A stretch of DNA of 64,000 bases. It comes from Topomyia yanbarensis (Eukaryota > Arthropoda > Insecta > Diptera > Culicidae). Numbering within the stretch: the stretch's first letter is position 1; every line of letters begins with the position of its first letter. Under the pieces are notes generated by a model. That model saw nothing but the letters and a program-made list of their open reading frames with translations. It did not search any database and was not told the DNA's origin. Of this stretch, positions 58,080 to 64,000 are shown piece after piece. The position numbers were made by a program, and so were the translations under genes. The DNA lies in assembly GCF_030247195.1 (NCBI RefSeq), contig NC_080671.1:105945845-106009844 (forward strand), in the 5' to 3' direction.

Positions 58080-59590
58080 ATTTTTTTTCGAGAGTTGTCC
58101 TACTGGAGCTGTAGAGCCAGGTTCTCGGAAGGGCTCCCCGTCAGAATCACTCACTACAATTTGCAGACGAGACAGGCAATGTCGCCCACTAAAACACTGC
58201 TTTAGGCCAATTGTAGCGGGCCATGATTCTGAATGTGATATTCATTGTACGGTTCAGGTATGTGCGGGCGTAGGGCCACGCGATCGCGTGCATCATCGCG
58301 AAGGGCTCGAGCATTTATAGGTTAACGTGTTCGATCGCGTGTGCGTTTGTATGTCGCGTGTGCTAACGTGTATGTAACTTCGCGTGTATAATCTCTATTT
58401 TATTACCGTGTGCCTTTCGCATATTCGCGTGTGTTCTTGGATAATCGCGCGTGGACCGTGAATCTAATATTTTATTTTTTGTGTACGGCTCAGATGCTAA
58501 AGGAAAGTAAGATCTTCCATATCACTAGAGTTCCCAGTGATGTCGCCATGGACCGTGTTGTCTATTGAATATGAGCTTTATGTTTTGATTGGTCCTACTG
58601 AATGTATGGACCTTAGTTATTAGGACAGAGAGTAATGGTTTCCGGACGTGACCAATTCATGAGCGTGCGAAAAAGGACGTTTGTAGGTTTGAGTTTGAGA
58701 CAGCGTTTGAAACTTCGTAAGTGCTAAAACGTTCTCCTTATTACCAGGGTGTTACAAAGTTTGCGCGATCGCGAACGTAGGTGTGCGTTATTAATCGCGA
58801 AGGGCTTAAGCGTTCGTATGTTAGCGTGTTTGTCACGTGTGCTCGCGTTCATGTGACTTCGCGTGTACAAAACTGAATTTTGTAACCGTGTGGCCATTCC
58901 TATATACGCGTGCGTTCTTGGATGGTCACGCGGACCTTCATTCTGATAGTTAGATTTCGGTGTACAATTCACATTCTGACAGGGAGTAAGTTACCCCATA
59001 TCACTAGAGTCCTTGGTCATGTCGCCTTGTAACGTGGTGTCCAGTGGATATGAGAGCTTTCTTTTTTTAATTGGTCCAATTGGACCTAGTCTGCTGATAT
59101 CAAGGATAGAAACATCCGGAAGTGACCGATTCATTATAGTGCGACCGCGGTAGTTTTTAGGTTCACGCTTAAGACCGCGTTTGAAAATTTATAGGAGCTG
59201 AGACATTCACTTTATCACCGGGATGTTATCATGTTTACGAGATCGCGGGTGTAGGTGCCGTGGATGGTCGCGAAGGGCTCAAGCATTTGTATGTCACTTG
59301 TTTGAATGGTTCAACTGAAGGCATTAGTCCAGACTGCTAGGACCGAGGTAAACTTCCGGACGTGACCGTTTCATGATCGCGCGAGTGGTGGGTTAATGTT
59401 TGAGACCACGTTTGGAAGTTTAAAGATGCTACCTTTACCTAACTACCAGGGTGTTTTCATGTAGGCGAAATCGTGGGCATAAGTAAGTGTAGATTATTGC
59501 AATTATATGGTCGCGTTTGTGGTCAGGTTTGTGTTATCGTGAAGGCGACGAGCGTTTGTACCCATATGAGTATAGATAGTGCATAGTAGA
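58080..59590 (-). repeat. Tandem array of about 480-bp GC-richer units, related to the 50.7-53.2 kb retroposon
   Basis: At least two to three diverged units: the words CATATCACTAGAGT at about 58518 and 58998, TCGCGAAGGGCT at about 58298, 58796 and 59269, and the CAGGGTGTT/GGGATGTT block at about 58746, 59220 and 59448. The reverse complement matches 50890-51720, including the A-run end (GAGAGTTGTCC at 58091 versus 51708). It contains many CGCG words, unlike the surrounding AT-rich DNA. Confidence 0.68.
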
Positions 59591-59594
59591 GATA

Positions 59595-60414
59595 TAGGCG
59601 ACAGTGAAGAGTTGTGAACCATGGGGAGTTGTGAACACCGTCAATTCCCGCTATAAATGAAAAAAGTGGTAACAATTTTTAAATGTTTCCACTGTCATAA
59701 CGTCACTTCCTCATTAGAAAGTGTTTCATTAACTCATGTTCTTCGTATTCAGGTAACTAGCGAATAAATACACCAAACAAGAAGTTTTTTTACACAATTG
59801 TATTTGTGGTATGTGGAGTCCCGTTATGTAGCTGATTTCAAAGTAAATTAGTGCAAAACATTCTTTAAGCAATTGGCTTTCATTGACAAAAAAAATGGAT
59901 GAAACTTTAGTGTGTCGATGGAGATACGTATTTTTCGAAGATATGTAAAGTGGGGAGTTGTGAACCATACATTTCAGTGAATTATAGTTTTTTTCAAAAG
60001 TGAACACTATCATAATTTGAAAATTGGGGTGGCTCATACACATTATGATATAAAAAGGTTAAATTTTATGTGAAGCCTGTTACTACCACAATTTTAATCT
60101 CCCTATGCCGCAACCGCGAATTCAGGTGACTTTGCGCTAATCATTTTGTCACCTACGCATTGCGAATCAGATCTCTTTTCCATCTCATCTTTAGTTTTGA
60201 ATATTTTAAAATTAATCTTCTATAGCCCTAAGAAAAATAAACAAAAAAAATTAAATTCTTTTACTTTTCGCGATTTTATTTTAAAATTCTTCAGCCCGTG
60301 GATGTATTAAGGTGTCCTTTACAAATACCAGGTAAAATTTCGAAAATCGACCAATGTTTATGGTAGCTATGCCCCGAAAACAAAACTATGTTCACAACTC
60401 CCCACCGTCTCCTA
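59595..60414. mobile_element. MITE-like element, about 820 bp, GAGTTGTGAAC ends
   Basis: Left TAGGCGACAGTGAAGAGTTG and right reversed TAGGAGACGGTGGGGAGTTG are inverted repeats. The word GGGGAGTTGTGAACCA recurs inside at about 59613-59640 and 59952. It separates the 5' block at 60540 from the array at 58080-59590. Confidence 0.62.
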
Positions 60415-60539
60415 CTAATAAAAGGAATCATAACATGCCGAATAAAGAAAAAATGATGCAAAGAGTTTGATTAGAAGTGTATAAATTCACCAATACTATT
60501 TTGGTATACATAAATTATGGGAAAGCAAACTAAAAGATG

Positions 60540-61425
60540 TACAAAAGAAACAGACTAATAAAGTAAAATAGAAAACACATATAACATGCAATCAAACTCG
60601 TATAAATGCAGCAAATGTTGTATATTTACCATTAACGACAATTGCATGCTATTAGACTTTCATCATGCTATATGCTGGCCTGGAATGGATGACTCACGTG
60701 CGTCGGTAAATTCATTGTACCCTAATTTATCTAATCCGACTTTCCCGAATGAATAGAACCAAATGCACAAATTGATCAGAAGTATTACCCACTATTCTAT
60801 CATATACGCCAGTTCTGCATCCATTCCCTGCCATGCGACTTGCGCATAACGATTGTATACTAGTACGAAAAGCTACGATTATTACAAAGCGGTTTCTACT
60901 TATGTATTAAGGTTTCTACTTATGTATTTATTAAATTAATTTAATTATAAAATTAATTTAATTAGTATTTGCACGATGACGAAGTCGACCGATAAATGAA
61001 CAAACAATGACTCCCACTGTGAGGGCGTCCACGAATACCGCCTTTAAATTGTGGAACAATATTTGCAAACACCGTATTAGGGACACGATCATTATTTGAA
61101 TCCCACGACTTGCGAATAAGCAAACGTCAACTGTATCAGAGATTCGTATTACACAGCAAGGGTAAGACCCATGACACACCGTGCACGACTGGCATATTTT
61201 AAAACATACTGCACTTGAAAAAAGAATATTAGTAATCCAAAAACCATAGAAATATTACACTAACTAATAATGACTGAACTTTGCTTTGGACTGATAAGAG
61301 TAGGAAAAGTCATGCAACATGAAAAAGGCCCAATAAGCCCTCCAGTCCTCCTCGATGCACCATCATCGAGGAGTATTGCAATCAACATCTTAAAGCTACT
61401 TTCTGTTAGAGGTAAATAAGAAAAG
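60540..61425 (-). mobile_element. 5' block of the non-coding retroposon family
   Basis: Same orientation match to about 12660-13450 of the retroposon at 12059-13458, for example TTTACCATTAACGACAATT at about 60627 and 12734 and CCTCGATGCACCA at about 61351 and 13347. With the array at 58080-59590 it may be one larger minus-strand copy. Confidence 0.6.
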
Positions 61426-61889
61426 CTAAAATTATGCAAAATAGAATATGCATGCCTATTTTCCTAGTTGACACCTCAAATGGAGATTTATGAACAAACT
61501 AGTAGAAATTATTGATTAGTTGTAGTACCGGCAATCCAATAAACCTAAACGTGGAAATTGAAGATAAAATATCTCGAGAATTCCGCCTACTACATTGAAA
61601 TTAAAAAATACGTGTCGAATATAGTGTACGTGTCGAAAGTTACAGTGTAAACCGAAAAAAATGTTACAGTGAAGACCCGATTTTATGAAAATCCGTTTGA
61701 TGGGCTCTAGCAGCCCAACCAAGTCAAATACAAGTATCAGAAAGGGTTATGAGGCTATGTCTAGGGATTAAAGAAGAATATTTAAACAGCCTCTGTTTAT
61801 TAAAAGGAAAAACAAAATATGGACCGATATTGTCAATATCCCATTTTGTCAGTCTGAAATACGCCAAGGTGCTGATAAAAAGGGTTCGC

Positions 61890-62000
61890 GACATTAGGCA
61901 TAAGTACGTTTGACATATATATGTTAGGTATACGTACGTTAGACATAATGAACGATTGGCATAAAGTACGAAAGGCATAATGGGCGATAGGCATAATTTG
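61890..62000. repeat. Degenerate GGCATAAGTACG minisatellite
   Basis: Five to six units of about 18-20 bp with variants of GGCATAA-GTACG across 110 bp. Confidence 0.5.
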
Positions 62001-62289
62001 CAAAAAGACGCATAGTTTTTTATTGTAGAAATTTTTAACCTTAAGCTTGTTTTTCGAGTTAGAAAAATCTATGTTATGCTACATTATCATCCCGTTTTAA
62101 CGAGAGGCTTCAAAATCAACAATACTATACAAGTTAAATCCTAGAAACGTAGATTTTTTTTATTTTCCCGTGTTACTGCAAAAGTAAGGCTAGAAGGATC
62201 TTCATTTAAATGACCGGTTTTTTTTATTCATTTCGTTTATTTGATAGGCACAAATGCGTTAGCTTGGCGGTGCCAAATTCTTTTGTTTT

Positions 62290-62670
62290 TACATTTTGGA
62301 TATCTTAAAACTAGGTGGTTACAACGTTGAAATATTTTTACAAAAGAAAAGAAAGTTTACAGCTATCTTAAGACTAGAAATAAGATTCAATATACAAGAG
62401 AGGGCCAAATAATTTTTTTATGAAAAATTTTAAAACAAGGGATTCAGTTTGATATACAAGAGGGGAAGTAATAGTATTTTACGCAATATTTTACAGTTAT
62501 CTTAAAACTAACAATATAGCCTAGTACACAAAAGGGGGAACAAATATTTATGAGAAATTTCACAGATATCTTAAAACTAGGGATACAATTCTATTTACAA
62601 GATGGAGGACAAGAGTTTCAATAAAGAGCAAAAATTATAGCTATCTTAAAACTAGGAATACAGAATACTT
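62290..62670. repeat. Tandem repeat with TATCTTAAAACTAG core, units 60-75 bp
   Basis: The core occurs at about 62302, 62362, 62437 (worn), 62497, 62567 and 62640, each followed by an AT-rich spacer often containing ATACAAGA and GGGG words. Confidence 0.62.
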
Positions 62671-63014
62671 ATTTGATTTTTTTAACGAAAACTTATGCTT
62701 GGTCAAGATATTCAGAGGGTGGCTTATTTCCACATCAGTGTAGCAGCAGTTGTATCAAGGACAGAGGAGAGAAGGCGTATGGTGACAGGGAAAGAAGAGC
62801 AAAAACTGTTTCAAGCCTATTAGATATGTTAGCATTACAATTGTAACCGAATGTTGATGCATCATACACAATGATTAACAATAAAAATTTCGTTCGTGTA
62901 TTTATTCTAAATGCTCCAGCTTTAAACTGGTTTGGCAATGAACAATTAATTTTCGTGATTTATGAAAACTTAGAACTTTCAGTGATTTGGATAGGCTAAG
63001 TATTGGGCTACGGA

Positions 63015-63382
63015 TGTTACGTTCGCGACGGCGTTTGTTTCGGCAACTCGTCACAGTACATGGTGTTACCAAACCTGGCAGCACTGACGGCAAAGCACAT
63101 AGCGAACCCCCCGGTCGGAAACCGCTAGTCTGCGTTCGAATGAGCCCGATCAGAAACGTCACTAGCTCTATCAGCTACAACGAGCAAAACGTCATCGACA
63201 GGGAAATAAGCATTTAATGCAAGTCACCTTCGGCAGTCAGAAGCAGCATTTTTTATTGAATTGTTGGGTTACTTACTTAGAAGACCAAACTGTAGGTAAA
63301 TGAAATATTATATTTGATGAAAACTATAAATATATTTTTTCTCGTTCAGCTTAAAGAACACGGCATAAATAGCGGTTCTAAT
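63015..63382 (+). repeat. Candidate 5' LTR of a BEL/Pao element
   Basis: Starts TGTTACGTTCGCGACGG and ends just before TGGAGGTCCG (63383), which would serve as the primer site 67 bp before the gag start. No second LTR is in the window, so the ends are inferred. Confidence 0.42.
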
Positions 63383-63449
63383 TGGAGGTCCGAAAATCTA
63401 ACCTAACAAGCTTTAAGAGTTTGTTATCGAGTTACCTCTGGAGGAAAGG

Positions 63450-64000
63450 ATGCCGGAAACGGATAAATTCGACTGCAAAGTCTGCCGCCGGTCAAACAAC
63501 CTGGACGATATGGTGTTTTGTCCGGGATGTGAGGAATGGATCCACTACCAGTGCGCTGGTGTCGATAGTACCGTAGCAGACAAAAGTTGGCTGTGCGAAA
63601 AATGTTCAGCTCGTACATCGGAACACGTGACATCGGCGGGAGGAATTCCCGTAATTAACTCTCCCGCTATACCGTCTGGCTTGCCGACGATCGCGACAAC
63701 AACCGATACGACAAATTCCAGTCGTTCGCTACTGACCGAGCAGGCAAGGGCAAACCTCCAATGGATCCAAGAGCAGAGAAGTACACTTGAGCGGGAGATA
63801 GAGGAGAATCTTATAAGGGCTGATTTCTTCACCCTCGCTTAACTTTTAAACCAGGCTCACCAGTACGTTTAAACCTGGCTTAAATGATAAGCGAGGGTGA
63901 AGAAATCGACCCTAATTGAAACGAAGCGGAAGAAGTTGGAGCTGCATCGGCTAGCCAACACAGCCATTATGGGGATATTTGATCAGACGAGGGAGAGCCT
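63450..64000 (+). pseudogene. BEL/Pao Gag with PHD finger, split by a MITE, runs off the window
   Basis: Starts MPETDKFDCKVCRRSNNLDD; the Cys4-His-Cys3 pattern (CKVC, CPGC, H, C, CEKC) within residues 9-52 is a PHD finger, a usual Gag N-terminus in mosquito BEL/Pao elements. A coiled-coil-like segment follows (LEREIEEN). At 63817 a 96-bp MITE introduces a stop. Beyond it the frame resumes with ETKRKKLELHRLANTAI to the edge at 64000, so the underlying gag was intact before the insertion. It would package element RNA in particles. Without the rest of the element, functionality cannot be judged. Confidence 0.8.
63817..63912. mobile_element. 96-bp hairpin MITE, TAA duplication, inside BEL gag
   Basis: Arms of about 40 bp (GGGCTGATTTCTTCACCC and the complement of GGGTCGATTTCTTCACCC) with TAA on both sides (63814-63816 and 63913-63915). 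It adds a stop to the gag frame. Confidence 0.88.

Noticed and set aside
58080..59590. CRISPR-like regular array
   Set aside because: Units are about 480 bp and diverged with no short repeat/unique spacer pattern; the context is eukaryotic.

Overview
The window looks like nuclear DNA of a culicine mosquito (Aedes-like). It is AT-rich, has short GT-AG introns, and few host genes sit among many nested transposons. The elements include an R1-like LINE, Ty3/gypsy, BEL/Pao with a PHD-finger Gag, ITmD37E-type mariners and many MITEs. The species assignment is inferred from gene and repeat style, without a database search.

Host genes are sparse. mus81 (minus, 10-1503, three exons) encodes the catalytic subunit of a structure-selective DNA endonuclease. 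A signal peptide peptidase gene (plus, 9497-10815, three exons) encodes an ER intramembrane aspartyl protease. A TMX2-like gene (minus, 37112-37939, one exon) encodes an ER thioredoxin-fold membrane protein. The last two exons of a carbohydrate-sulfotransferase-like gene lie at 57590-57970 (minus). These genes are unrelated housekeeping or secretory-pathway loci and do not form an operon or pathway cluster.

The rest is layered mobile DNA. From 1.9 to 9.1 kb there is a MITE field with several long inverted repeats. From 12.06 to 13.46 kb there is a non-coding retroposon with 20-bp flanking repeats. From 13.58 to about 21.9 kb an R1-like LINE is interrupted by an intact Ty3/gypsy element (identical 214-bp LTRs, one 1401-codon Gag-Pol ORF) and by a 329-bp MITE. 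From 22.6 to 23.6 kb there is a second, decayed LINE fragment on the minus strand.

The most notable feature is a 7.2-kb two-gene DNA transposon at 24703-31941, with CACTG/CACTA ends and a TA duplication. It carries a SAM-domain multi-exon gene and a C2H2-zinc-finger transposase gene. A 1.37-kb non-autonomous element has inserted into the transposase ORF, and an inverted copy of that element lies 15 bp beyond the transposon's right end. Further MITEs in the window (21127, 38222, 1978, 34910, 54659) have similar CAC/CCC ends and 2-bp duplications and may be relatives.

From 42.2 to 45.4 kb there is a 1597-bp direct duplication, identical as far as read, that includes part of a LINE endonuclease domain. 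From 50.4 to 55.6 kb one mariner is interrupted by a second mariner, which is itself interrupted by a retroposed sequence with a 23-bp duplication. From 58 to 61.4 kb there is a tandem array of about 480-bp units related to that retroposon. The right edge (63.0-64.0 kb) is the 5' part of a BEL/Pao element whose gag is split by a 96-bp hairpin MITE. No tRNA, rRNA or CRISPR array was recognised.
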